This document shows, one piece after another, positions 44,897 to 54,013 of a stretch of DNA of 64,000 nt. The position numbers and the translations under genes were made by a program. Source of the DNA: Pseudomonas sp. LBUM920. Its GTDB lineage: Bacteria; Pseudomonadota; Gammaproteobacteria; Pseudomonadales; Pseudomonadaceae. The notes under the pieces are model-generated. The model saw nothing but the letters and a program-made list of their open reading frames with translations, was not told where the DNA came from and did no database searches. The stretch spans positions 1,221,501 to 1,285,500 of the forward strand of contig NZ_CP027762.1 in assembly GCF_003852315.1 (NCBI RefSeq). Reading direction: 5' to 3'. Numbering within the stretch: the stretch's first letter is position 1; the number at the start of each line of letters is the position of its first letter.

Positions 44897-45046
44897 GGTG
44901 TGAACCTGAACAGAGAGTGGAGACTCCCTGAGTCTATTCACGCGTCGAGGCTAAAATAAGCTTTAAAAATAGTGGCTTACGCGGGTTTTAAGGCGCTTAA
45001 CGGTCAACAATTCGAGGGTGAAAAATACATAACTGACACCCTGGAT

Positions 45047-48000
45047 TCAGCGCGCCACGCACAGCGTCTGCGTGCCCGGCTGCAGGTACGGCGTGAGGAT
45101 CGGCGCCATGCCTTTGAGCACTTGCACGGGCAAAGCCGACGTGAAGGTGAAATGCTCGGCCGAGGCTCCAGGGACGAAGGCGGTCAGCGTGCCGAAGTGA
45201 TGCTCGCCGATGTAGAACACAAACGTTGCGGTGCGGTTGATCGATTTGGAGCTGAGGATGCGCCCACCCGCGCCCATGGCTTCGATGCGGTTGTCGCCGG
45301 TGCCGGTCTTGCCGCCCATGGCCAGCGGCGCGCCATCGGCCAGTTTGAAACTGCCGGCCACGCGTTTCGCCGTGCCCGCATCCACCACCTGCGACAGTGC
45401 ACCGCGCAGCGCCGTGGCGACTTCGCTGGGCATCACGCGCTTGCCGCGGTTGGGGTCGTTGATCACGAGCGTTTCATACGGCGTGCCGGCGGCAAAATGC
45501 AGGCTGTCGATGCGCAGCACCGGAATGCGCACGCCATCGTTGAGGATGATCCCCATCAGTTCGGCGAGGGCGGCGGGGCGGTCGCCGGAGCTGCCGATGG
45601 CGGTCGCCAGCGACGGTACCAGGTGGTCGAACGGGTAGCCGACAGCCTGCCAGCGCTGATGGATTTCCAGGAACGCTTCGATCTCCAGCATGGTGCGGAT
45701 GCGGCTGTCGCGCGCGCTCTGGTGCCGGCTCTTGAACAGCCAGCTGTAGACTTCCTGGCGTTCGAATTCGCTGGCCTTGACGATCTCGCCGAAGGTCGCA
45801 TCGGGGTGGTTGAGCAGATAGCCCAGCAGCCACAGGTCGAGCGGGTGCACCTTGGCAATGTAGCCTTGGTCCGGCAGGTCGTAGGCGCCGGGGCCGTAGC
45901 TTTGGTAGAGCTTTTGGAGACGCTCGTCCGTGAGCTTTTCGGGGGTCTTGGGGTTCTTCAGATGGGAGCGCACAAAACGGTTGAAGCTCTCCTGGCTGGC
46001 CTGCGGCAGCAAGTAGCGGTGCACGGCAGCCAGGCGAATCGCGGTGGGGTGCAGGCCATCCATAAAGGTGTCGAGGCGCGTCTGCGTGTCTTTGTTGCGG
46101 TACTTTTTCCAGAACTTGAGCAGGAACGCGGTGCCTTCGTGGTCGGCGAACTTGGCCAGGTATTCCTGACGGCGCGGATCGTTGTCATCTTTGAGCAAGC
46201 GCGCGCTGTTGTCTTCGCCGGAGTAGGTAGTGTAGCGCACCAGGTCGCGCATCAGGCGAATGAACGGCAGGTTGATCGACTCGCGCAGCGCATCGCGCAG
46301 GGTCGGGCTGCGGCCATTGTCTTCATTGCGAAAATTGTGGAAGTGATGCAAGCCGCCGCCGGTGAAAAACGCTTCGCCGGGGCTGGCCGAATAGGTGCGG
46401 TTGAGGGCCGCGTCAAGCATCTTCGACAGGTCGCGGTCAGGGTTCTGGATCAGGTAGTCCAGCGCCCAGCGTGACAGTGGGTCCTGTTCGGGAACCTCGA
46501 CTTTTTTCAACTCGGCTGGTGTTTGCGCGCGGTAGCGATCATGCAGCTCGGTGATGATTTGCAGGTAGGTGGTCAGCACGCGCAGCTTGGCGGTGGAGCC
46601 CAGTTCCAGCTTGCTGCCTTCGTTGATATCGAAGGGTTGGTCGGTGTTGTCGGTTTGCACCCGCACCCGTGCACCGTCGGGCGTCAGTTCGAACAGGGTG
46701 AAGCTGTAGCGCACTTGCGGCGTGCTTTGCGGGGTGAGCAAGCGCGGGCCGAGCAGGCCCATTTGCCCTGCGAAAGCGGGGTCGGCCAGGTGCTTGAGAT
46801 AGTCGGTGGCCTGGGTTTGCAGGTCGTATTGCAGCGTGCTCGTGGCCGACAGGTCGAGGCGATCGAGGTCATACAGCGGACGGTTGAGCAGGCTGGCAAG
46901 GCGACTGCGTGCAACGTTGATCGCCTTGTTGGTTTCCACCGGCTGGAGCGTCGGTTGTTGCTGCCAGTCGCGGTAAGTGACATGGCTGGCGAGGGCGGCC
47001 TTGGCCAGCGCCGGATCGATCACGTTGTTCTGTGCCAGCAGGCGGATATGGCTGTCGGTCAATTGCGCCAGCTCATCGCGGCCCTTGGTCAGATAATGCG
47101 AAGGGCGGCGCTGGGCAATCATCAGCGACAGCACTTCGCGCAGCGCCAGGCCTTTTGCTGGAAGGTCCTTGGGCGCGTTACCACTCAACAGCGCATTGCT
47201 CTGGTTGAAGTCGGCGCCGTACCACACGCGTAGACCTTCAGCCATGCCGTGCACCTCACCATGGCCCGGCACCGCCGACAGCGGCACGCTATTGAGGTAG
47301 TCGCGCACGATGTTCTGCCGGCTGTCCAGGGTCTGCGGCCCCGGTTGGTAGGCGCGGACGCTGGCAGACATCATCTGGCGGATTTTTTCGCCACCGGACA
47401 GCGTCAGGCCGTCGGGCGAATGGCGATACTTTTCGAGCTGGGTGGCCAGGGTGCTGCCGCCGGCGGTTTGCCCTGGCAGATGCAGCAGTTTGGCCACCTG
47501 CGACCAGGCGGCCTTGGCAAAGCGCGGCCAGTCCACCGCCGGGTTGGCCATCGGACGCTTGGGGTCCAGCAGGTCGCGGTCTTCAATAAACAACAGGCTC
47601 TGCACCACCAGCGGTGGAATGGAGGCAAAGCTGGCATAGAGTTGCTGTGGGTAACTGAAGGCGTACAGCGGCGCCGCGCGGCAGTCGGTGATGGTCAGGC
47701 CGGCCTGGACCTTTTCGGCGTAGGGCACGAACAGGCCGTGCTCGGCGTAGCTCATCAGCGCCGGGGAAAACCGCGACTGTGCCTGGATCACGTAGTTGCG
47801 TTTGAGCAGGCGTGGCAAGAACTCATTCAGCGCGCTGTAGCCCAGGCGCCGGTCAAAAGGACCCTCGCCGGGATACACCATCGCATCACTCGCGCCAGGT
47901 TCCACCCGGTAGCTCAGTGATGCGGCAAAAGGGCTCAGGTGTTCAGCCTGCAGGCGCGAGGTGCGTATTTCCCGACTGGCGGCCCACCCCAGGGCCACCA

Positions 48001-48151
48001 ACGCAAGCATCAGCACCAGCCCCATCAGCCGCCACCACAGGCGTCGAGAGCGGGGGCTTTGTGGCAATGGCGGTGGATCCGCACTGTCGGTCTGGACCAC
48101 AGCGGGTTTCGAATCGGTCTGCCATAAAGCGCCCATAGTCGATTGATCCAT
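45047..48151 (-). CDS. Atypical class A penicillin-binding protein
   Basis: A 1034-residue bifunctional-type enzyme: cytoplasmic tail, one membrane helix (about 36-58), GT51 glycosyltransferase domain, then transpeptidase domain. GT51 motifs are EDRDLLDP (with the first catalytic Glu) and GGSTLATQLEK; the third motif, normally RKxxE, reads EKIRQ, so the second acidic residue may be replaced by Gln. Transpeptidase motifs are STAK (near 520), SIN (near 625) and KTG (near 950). The SIN-to-KTG distance is much longer than usual, which implies an insert of perhaps 150-200 residues. It stands between the two giant toxin-like genes. Confidence 0.85.
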   Translation of the reverse strand: MDQSTMGALWQTDSKPAVVQTDSADPPPLPQSPRSRRLWWRLMGLVLMLALVALGWAASREIRTSRLQAEHLSPFAASLSYRVEPGASDAMVYPGEGPFDRRLGYSALNEFLPRLLKRNYVIQAQSRFSPALMSYAEHGLFVPYAEKVQAGLTITDCRAAPLYAFSYPQQLYASFASIPPLVVQSLLFIEDRDLLDPKRPMANPAVDWPRFAKAAWSQVAKLLHLPGQTAGGSTLATQLEKYRHSPDGLTLSGGEKIRQMMSASVRAYQPGPQTLDSRQNIVRDYLNSVPLSAVPGHGEVHGMAEGLRVWYGADFNQSNALLSGNAPKDLPAKGLALREVLSLMIAQRRPSHYLTKGRDELAQLTDSHIRLLAQNNVIDPALAKAALASHVTYRDWQQQPTLQPVETNKAINVARSRLASLLNRPLYDLDRLDLSATSTLQYDLQTQATDYLKHLADPAFAGQMGLLGPRLLTPQSTPQVRYSFTLFELTPDGARVRVQTDNTDQPFDINEGSKLELGSTAKLRVLTTYLQIITELHDRYRAQTPAELKKVEVPEQDPLSRWALDYLIQNPDRDLSKMLDAALNRTYSASPGEAFFTGGGLHHFHNFRNEDNGRSPTLRDALRESINLPFIRLMRDLVRYTTYSGEDNSARLLKDDNDPRRQEYLAKFADHEGTAFLLKFWKKYRNKDTQTRLDTFMDGLHPTAIRLAAVHRYLLPQASQESFNRFVRSHLKNPKTPEKLTDERLQKLYQSYGPGAYDLPDQGYIAKVHPLDLWLLGYLLNHPDATFGEIVKASEFERQEVYSWLFKSRHQSARDSRIRTMLEIEAFLEIHQRWQAVGYPFDHLVPSLATAIGSSGDRPAALAELMGIILNDGVRIPVLRIDSLHFAAGTPYETLVINDPNRGKRVMPSEVATALRGALSQVVDAGTAKRVAGSFKLADGAPLAMGGKTGTGDNRIEAMGAGGRILSSKSINRTATFVFYIGEHHFGTLTAFVPGASAEHFTFTSALPVQVLKGMAPILTPYLQPGTQTLCVAR

Positions 48152-48225
48152 TCACGCAGATTGATCGGACTTGGTTCAAGCTTAGTCGCTGGTGATGCGC
48201 CGTGAAGATTTTGTGTGCGGGCTGC

Positions 48226-51200
48226 CTAGCGCCATGAAAGTTTCAGGCCGCGTTTCCAGTCCGCCAGCCAGTTGGAGTTTTCGATTCGCTCCCATTGGCC
48301 CTTGTAGTACACCGACATGTGCTGGCCGGACCAGTCACGCACCCGTTCGTTGAACGCGTTCAGGTACTGGTTTGCCGGGCAGGCAATCCTGGCCCAGGGG
48401 TCGCAGATCCACAGACCCTGCCAGTCGTCCTCCGTGAAGTCCTGGGTCTCGACCAGGCTTGACGGCGTTTTGCCGACCACCACAAAGGCATGGGTAGGCG
48501 GACGTGAGCCCCATATCTGCGAGACGCCGCCGTTGGTGCGGATCAGTTCATGGGCGACATGGGCCATCTGGTCGCAATTGCCGGCCCCGGTCTTGAGGAT
48601 GATCTCGGTGTAGTCGGGCTGCCCGACCAGGGTGTATTGCCACAGCACCACAGGCGCTGCGATCCGCAACCGCGCCAGGTCGTCAACGGCATCGGTAACG
48701 AGGTTGGCGGCGCCGACTCCGGTTCTTTCGACCAACGCCAGCGTGCTGGCGTGGGCCTTCTGCGCGAGGTACTCGTTGATCTGCGCGGCGCTGGGGCCGC
48801 CGGCTACCACCGGGCGTGGCGGCCATATGTCCAGCTGCAAGGGTTTGGCGGCGACATGCACATCCAGACGCTGTCCCTGGCTGGACGCGTTCAACAATAA
48901 TTCCCGTTGTTTGAGGGGGGTCAGGGTACTGGCGGTATGGCGCAGCCTTGCCAGGGTGCCGTCAGAAAAACCGCGGGCTGCCAGTTGCCGGTACAGCACC
49001 TCCAGCGTCGGCAGTGCCACCAGCGGTTGCGTGGGCATGAGTTCGGCAATGTCCAGGTAATCGCGCTTGTAATCGCAGAAAGCGTGGATCAGCCGCGCGG
49101 CTTCGCCGCCCTGGCTGAAGTCCAGGTAATCGAAGACCAGTTCAGGCGGGTTGGCGGTCTGGATAACTTCAAAGAACACACCGGTGTCGGCCTCGACAAC
49201 CCAGCGTGGGCCCGGGATCGGCCCAGGCCGGGAGAGTTCGAACACCATGGCCCGCATGACGCGCGTGTCATCAATGCCTTCGGCGATACCTTGCAGTTCC
49301 ACCACCCGGGTTTCATGGCCCAGCAGGTTGTCCAGTTGGTCGTCGGGCAATCCGAATTGCGGTTCGTCGAAAAGCGTGCCCAGCGTGCGACGGCGATAGA
49401 TCAGGGGCGGTGCCGGGACCTGGGTCAGCTCAAAGGCAACTTCGTCACGGCTGACTTCGTAAACGGTGTGGTGATACACCAGTCGCTGCTTCGCACCGTC
49501 CTGACTGGGCGCGGGAATGATCCGGATATGCTCCAGCGCTTGCACGCGGCGTTGATGAATGGAGTGGTTAAACGCAGAGAGCCTTTTGGTGAAGCAAATG
49601 AATGGGGGCGCGTTGCGTTTGCTTCGGGTGGGCGTGCAGCGGGTGTCGAAATGGTGTTCGACGCGAAAATGAGCAGGCGATGCCAGGTCGTCCAGGTGGG
49701 TCGGTGCACTGTGTTCAAGGCGCATGACCTTGCCGTCAACCAGTAAATCCGTGGCGGTGGCGCGAGGAATGAGCAATGGCGGGGTGTCAAACAGCCGCTC
49801 GGTGACGCGCGCCTGGTAACCGTTGACGCAGTGCACCGGTGTCACGCTCAGGGCGCTGTCCAGGCGAAAGTTGGGCAGCGGTGGCCCATAGGGCCGCGCG
49901 CTGAAAGGGTCGAAGGCGTACCACTGCCTTTCGCGCATTATCGCGACAATGCGCGAAAAGTCGCTCCCACCCAGTACGGCACCGATGCCGATGTCGGCCC
50001 TGGACAGCCAGCGCACGTACTCGCGCAACGGCGTGTTGGCGGTCCAGCGTTGTGCTTGCTCGATGGCTTCCCTCAGGGTGTGCCACGCGGCCTTGCCCAG
50101 AGCGATCAGGCCATTACGGGCCAACCTGGCGAGTGTGGGAGTAAGGTCGAGCGGGTTGAGGGTTGTCTGCAGCAGGTTCGTGCTCAATTTGCTCAGTTGC
50201 AGCAGTTTTATTGGCAGCGGTGCGGTGCTTTTCAGTACCGCCAGGCCGGCCGACGAGTAGGCGCGGGCGGGCATCAGCAGGCCGAACAGGTCGAGCAGGC
50301 ACTGGTAGCTGCCATACGTCATGCGGTGGGGGTCGCCCGAGGCGATGTCCTGGCCGCACGACCACAACGGCACCAGGATTTTGAGGCGTTGGGTCAACGC
50401 GTCGTGGTGGTGTTCGAAGCCCTCTTCGGCGGACGCGCCGCGCGCCTGTTGTCGCGCAGCTTCGACGTCGAGGAAAAAATGCCGCTCGACGATGGCCTGG
50501 GTGATGCTGCGCAGGATCGCCGAACCGAACCGCGGGGTGGCGGTTTCGGCGGGTGTAGGGCCCTGCTGCCATAGCTGCTCGACGACCACCGTGGAGAACA
50601 CGTTCGGCCGCGGCGCGCTGCCGGTTTCGTAGGCTTGCCAGTCGATGGCCAGTGGATTGCCGGTGTGCAAGACACTGACGGGTTGAACCGAGCCTGGTCG
50701 GCCGGTGGTAACCGACAGGGGCTTGCCGCCCAGGTCAAACACCAGGGCGGGGCCGCTGCGTTTATGCAGGCGGTTGAGCAGTGGGAACAACTCGTAATCG
50801 TGGGTGGCGTGGGGCAGGGTGCAGCGCAGGATGATGCCGAAGCGCCCGACGCGGGCTCTTTTTTCCTCGCGGGTTTCCAGGGTTTCGGCCTTGGTGGCCT
50901 CTTTGCTCAGCACCAGCAATTGCAGCTTGCCGATGGGCAGCCGGGCACGCTCGGCCAGCGGTAATTGTGCCAGCAGGTCCTGAAGGGTGGTGGCGTACGC
51001 CTGTTTAAGGCGGTCAATGTGGGCGTCGAAGGCGGCCTCGAACAGCGTATTCACATGCCCCAGGCGGCTGAACGCGCTGCGCATCAGGTTCAGGTCCAGG
51101 TGTGGGTGAACCGACGCCCAGTGGCGCGAAAAAGGCTGCAGCCAGCCCTGGCTGTGCAAGTCCACGAGGGAGTGCTGGCTGAGGTAAGGCACGTTGTGCC

Positions 51201-53559
51201 AACGCGGCGGGCCGCTGGACGCCAGGCCGAGGTTCAGTTGCAAGCGCGACGCCAACGCCCAGCGCAGGTCGGGCGTATTGATGCGGGGGTGGCCCGGGAA
51301 GACGTTTCGCAGGTCATCGAACGCCACCGACCGGCGCGTCGGAGGGTCGCTGGCGAACGTCATGAAGGCACTTTTCAGTGCCTCCAGGCGCGCCTGCAGT
51401 CGGGCTTTCGCCGCGTTGATCGCGCCGATCGGGTAGCGTCCGTCGGCCTGTTGCGTCAGTTCACCCTGGGCGACAGCCCAATCGAGCAGGCCTTGGGTTG
51501 CGGTGTATTCGCGCCATTGTTGCTGCTCGGGCGAGGTGTCCTCCCGTGACGCCAAGGCGATGACATCGTTGTAGCTCAGTTGCTGCGGTGAGCCGGGCGC
51601 GATCCTCTGCGCCATCGCCACGCCTTGGCTGAACACCAGCCACTGGGTGGAGGTCATGAAGCGCAACGTGTCCGGCAGTTCCCGCACCAGAAACTCCGGT
51701 GCTGCCCCTGCGAGCAGCAGGTGGGCCGCCAGCGGCGTGGCCTCAGCCGAGACGACGGCGCTGCGTATCAGGTGCAGTTCCAGGTCTTCACGCAGGGCCG
51801 CGTGGGAACGGCCCCATTGGCTGCTTTGGGCGAGGTTGAACCCCGCGACGACGTAACGCTGTTCATCCGGCAGCGGATCAAGCTCGATCATCAGCGCGGC
51901 CAGCACCAGGTTTTCAAGGCTGGCGCTGTTGGTGTGTTCGTGTGGATGCTGGCCGTACCCGCCCAGTGCCTCCAGCAACCGTCGGCCCAGTTGCCGGGCA
52001 GGAGGGCGCCTGAGCATGAGCTTGAGCAACCGGTCGGCCTGGGTGCGAATCGCGGTTCGGGACAGCTCGGTCAACAACGGCCCCGCCAGATACTCCAACA
52101 GCCTGCTGCTCGTGCGCGGCAGCCAGGCGTTGACCCGCGTTCGCACGGCCTCACGCTGGTCGGGCGTTAACGGCAAACCCTGTCGATAGTCAGCGTGTTG
52201 AGTGCTGCGCGGCAGGGTCATTTCGAGGATTTGCAGCGTACCCAGGGCGTCGCCGGCGGTACGCGGAACGGCCAGACCGTGGCCTTGTAGATGCTGGGCG
52301 AGGCTGCGCGCCTCGGTGCGCGGCGCAGGTGCGAGCGCCGGATGCAAATGGGCGTCGCCGGCCCAGGCCTGCAGCAACGTCGAGTGCGTGGCAATCACGG
52401 CGTCAGCGGCTTTGCCCTCGAGCAGCGTGCGCAAAGCCGTCGCGGCATGGTCGCGGTCATGGTCCAGACGCTGCCAGTGCAGTTGCTGCATGAGCGCAAT
52501 ATCGGCCTCGGCGAAGTCGCAGACGGGCGGCACGTGCAGGGGCTGCGACGCGCGCAAGCGCAGGCTCAGCGCCCTGGCCGCGTCTGACGTGGCGGGCACC
52601 GCCAGGTCATGACACTGCAGCAACTGCGCCACGCTGAACTGGCCGCTTTGGTGAACAGAGGTGCCGAGCTGTTGCGCCACACTGACCAGTTGTTCGAGAC
52701 GGCCTGCCAGTGGCAGCGGCAACAGCCATTCGATGCCGAGTGCCACCTGTGCGCCATTTGCACGCTGGCCGATGAGCTGGCGGGTGTCGGGATCGAATGT
52801 GTAGTGGCCGGGCTGCAGGCCTTGAACCGGCTCCAGCGCCAGGAAGTCTTGATGACGGGTGATGTAACCCAGCAGCGCTGCGCCGGCTTGTTGGGCGTTG
52901 GCTGCAAAAGAGCCGGAGTCGAGGGTCAGCCTGTTGCGGTGAGCGGTTTGTGGGTTGAAACCCGCTTCGCTCGCGGCAGCCTCCAGGCTGTAGGCCAGCT
53001 GCAGCAGGTCTTGGTTCAGCCGTTCGAAATCACGCGCCAGCGTTGGACTGGCGCTGGCGAAAGGGTTGAGTTGATCGAGGGCCTGGATGACGATCATTCG
53101 CTGGCCCCGGGTCTGCGGCTGAGGGTAACCGTAGAACCGCAGCACTTGGCTGGCGGGCAATTGCAGCGTGTTCTCGCCGGCAGTCATCGGCCCGTACGGC
53201 AGGCCGCTGGCCGCTGGGTCCAGGATGTCGGCGATGGTCAGGAGGGGAAGGGCCAGGGCGCACCCTTGCGCGTCGTCCCACAGGGTCCAGGTTTTTTGGG
53301 TCTGGTCTGTGAGGGTGCCATTGGCCAGGGTCAGGCTGGCGAGGTCGATGTTCCGTTGCCGGGCCCAGGCGATGAAGCGCGGGCGGTTAATGGCCTGGCG
53401 CCAGAGTTGCAGCCAGCAACCTGGCGAAGAATGGGGCGGTAGCAGCAGCGGCGCGGCGCTGGTGCCATTCAAATGATTGATCAGGGCAGTGACCATGTGC
53501 TGATCACCCTCCTGGCGTCGGGTGCGGCCCTGCTCGAGTCGTTCGGTAGGCGTGTCCAT
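48226..53559 (-). CDS. Giant toxin-like protein with C-terminal Cys-His-Asp site
   Basis: A 1777-residue protein with an AGGG ribosome site 7 bases before ATG 53559. No signal peptide is seen. Most of the length is helical and unassigned. The last 120 residues contain GAGNCDQMAHVAHELI (Cys1662), THAFVVVG (His1690) and WICDPWARI (Asp1720), an order and spacing seen in papain- and transglutaminase-fold toxin domains such as deamidases or cysteine proteases. The overall plan, a very long N-terminal body with a small catalytic tail, is that of large injected toxins. No immunity gene or secretion gene is beside it. The family assignment of the body is unknown to me. Confidence 0.75.
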   Translation of the reverse strand: MDTPTERLEQGRTRRQEGDQHMVTALINHLNGTSAAPLLLPPHSSPGCWLQLWRQAINRPRFIAWARQRNIDLASLTLANGTLTDQTQKTWTLWDDAQGCALALPLLTIADILDPAASGLPYGPMTAGENTLQLPASQVLRFYGYPQPQTRGQRMIVIQALDQLNPFASASPTLARDFERLNQDLLQLAYSLEAAASEAGFNPQTAHRNRLTLDSGSFAANAQQAGAALLGYITRHQDFLALEPVQGLQPGHYTFDPDTRQLIGQRANGAQVALGIEWLLPLPLAGRLEQLVSVAQQLGTSVHQSGQFSVAQLLQCHDLAVPATSDAARALSLRLRASQPLHVPPVCDFAEADIALMQQLHWQRLDHDRDHAATALRTLLEGKAADAVIATHSTLLQAWAGDAHLHPALAPAPRTEARSLAQHLQGHGLAVPRTAGDALGTLQILEMTLPRSTQHADYRQGLPLTPDQREAVRTRVNAWLPRTSSRLLEYLAGPLLTELSRTAIRTQADRLLKLMLRRPPARQLGRRLLEALGGYGQHPHEHTNSASLENLVLAALMIELDPLPDEQRYVVAGFNLAQSSQWGRSHAALREDLELHLIRSAVVSAEATPLAAHLLLAGAAPEFLVRELPDTLRFMTSTQWLVFSQGVAMAQRIAPGSPQQLSYNDVIALASREDTSPEQQQWREYTATQGLLDWAVAQGELTQQADGRYPIGAINAAKARLQARLEALKSAFMTFASDPPTRRSVAFDDLRNVFPGHPRINTPDLRWALASRLQLNLGLASSGPPRWHNVPYLSQHSLVDLHSQGWLQPFSRHWASVHPHLDLNLMRSAFSRLGHVNTLFEAAFDAHIDRLKQAYATTLQDLLAQLPLAERARLPIGKLQLLVLSKEATKAETLETREEKRARVGRFGIILRCTLPHATHDYELFPLLNRLHKRSGPALVFDLGGKPLSVTTGRPGSVQPVSVLHTGNPLAIDWQAYETGSAPRPNVFSTVVVEQLWQQGPTPAETATPRFGSAILRSITQAIVERHFFLDVEAARQQARGASAEEGFEHHHDALTQRLKILVPLWSCGQDIASGDPHRMTYGSYQCLLDLFGLLMPARAYSSAGLAVLKSTAPLPIKLLQLSKLSTNLLQTTLNPLDLTPTLARLARNGLIALGKAAWHTLREAIEQAQRWTANTPLREYVRWLSRADIGIGAVLGGSDFSRIVAIMRERQWYAFDPFSARPYGPPLPNFRLDSALSVTPVHCVNGYQARVTERLFDTPPLLIPRATATDLLVDGKVMRLEHSAPTHLDDLASPAHFRVEHHFDTRCTPTRSKRNAPPFICFTKRLSAFNHSIHQRRVQALEHIRIIPAPSQDGAKQRLVYHHTVYEVSRDEVAFELTQVPAPPLIYRRRTLGTLFDEPQFGLPDDQLDNLLGHETRVVELQGIAEGIDDTRVMRAMVFELSRPGPIPGPRWVVEADTGVFFEVIQTANPPELVFDYLDFSQGGEAARLIHAFCDYKRDYLDIAELMPTQPLVALPTLEVLYRQLAARGFSDGTLARLRHTASTLTPLKQRELLLNASSQGQRLDVHVAAKPLQLDIWPPRPVVAGGPSAAQINEYLAQKAHASTLALVERTGVGAANLVTDAVDDLARLRIAAPVVLWQYTLVGQPDYTEIILKTGAGNCDQMAHVAHELIRTNGGVSQIWGSRPPTHAFVVVGKTPSSLVETQDFTEDDWQGLWICDPWARIACPANQYLNAFNERVRDWSGQHMSVYYKGQWERIENSNWLADWKRGLKLSWR

Positions 53560-53585
53560 TGATTTTCCCTGTGCATGGAGGCTGT

Positions 53586-53602
53586 TCCCTCATCCTGAGG
53601 GA
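53586..53602. promoter_or_regulatory. Inverted repeat in the 5' region of the giant toxin-like gene
   Basis: TCCCTCA (53586-53592) and TGAGGGA (53596-53602) are exact complements with a 3-base centre, 27 bases before the start codon on the minus strand. It may be an operator or a leader hairpin that limits expression. Confidence 0.4.
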
Positions 53603-54013
53603 GTGCCGTTGGCAGGGGGATCGTGACAGTTCCGATTTACCTGTGGCCGAGCTCGAAGCCTTGGGCCAGAGCCTTCGTTGACGGGCGGAGGGCGTCGGCC
53701 CAGGCATGACGCTGCACCATCACTGTGCAATACTCGCTGCCCTCGCGATGACCTGATAAATGCGTAAAGGCAGGTAATGCTTCCTTGTAAAAGGCTCATT
53801 TACCCAGACTTATCGCTGAATTTAGTCATTTTTAGAGTGAAAGACCCTAGTGTCGGCTTTTTATACTGCACCCCCGCCGATCCCGCAGGCTGTGCGCTGC
53901 CGGACGTGCCTGTCCACGAAACAGGCCTGGTTGAAGTGCGCCCCCGGCTTACCGGCTTGGCGTGCGCAACGCTCGGTGGTTCATATCCAATAACAAGACG
54001 AGGTTGTACCCCT
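53603..54013 (+). other. Divergent intergenic region before the amino acid permease
   Basis: No gene is called in these 411 bases. The permease reading frame stays open back to 53777, but the translated 79 residues lack hydrophobic or family features. A TATACT-like -10 box lies near 53868, so this is more likely a promoter and leader for the permease. The toxin promoter must lie near the left end. Confidence 0.4.

Noticed and set aside
53777..54013. 79-residue N-terminal extension of the amino acid permease
   Set aside because: No ribosome site at 53777 and no similarity in pattern to permease N termini; ATG 54014 gives the family-typical start.
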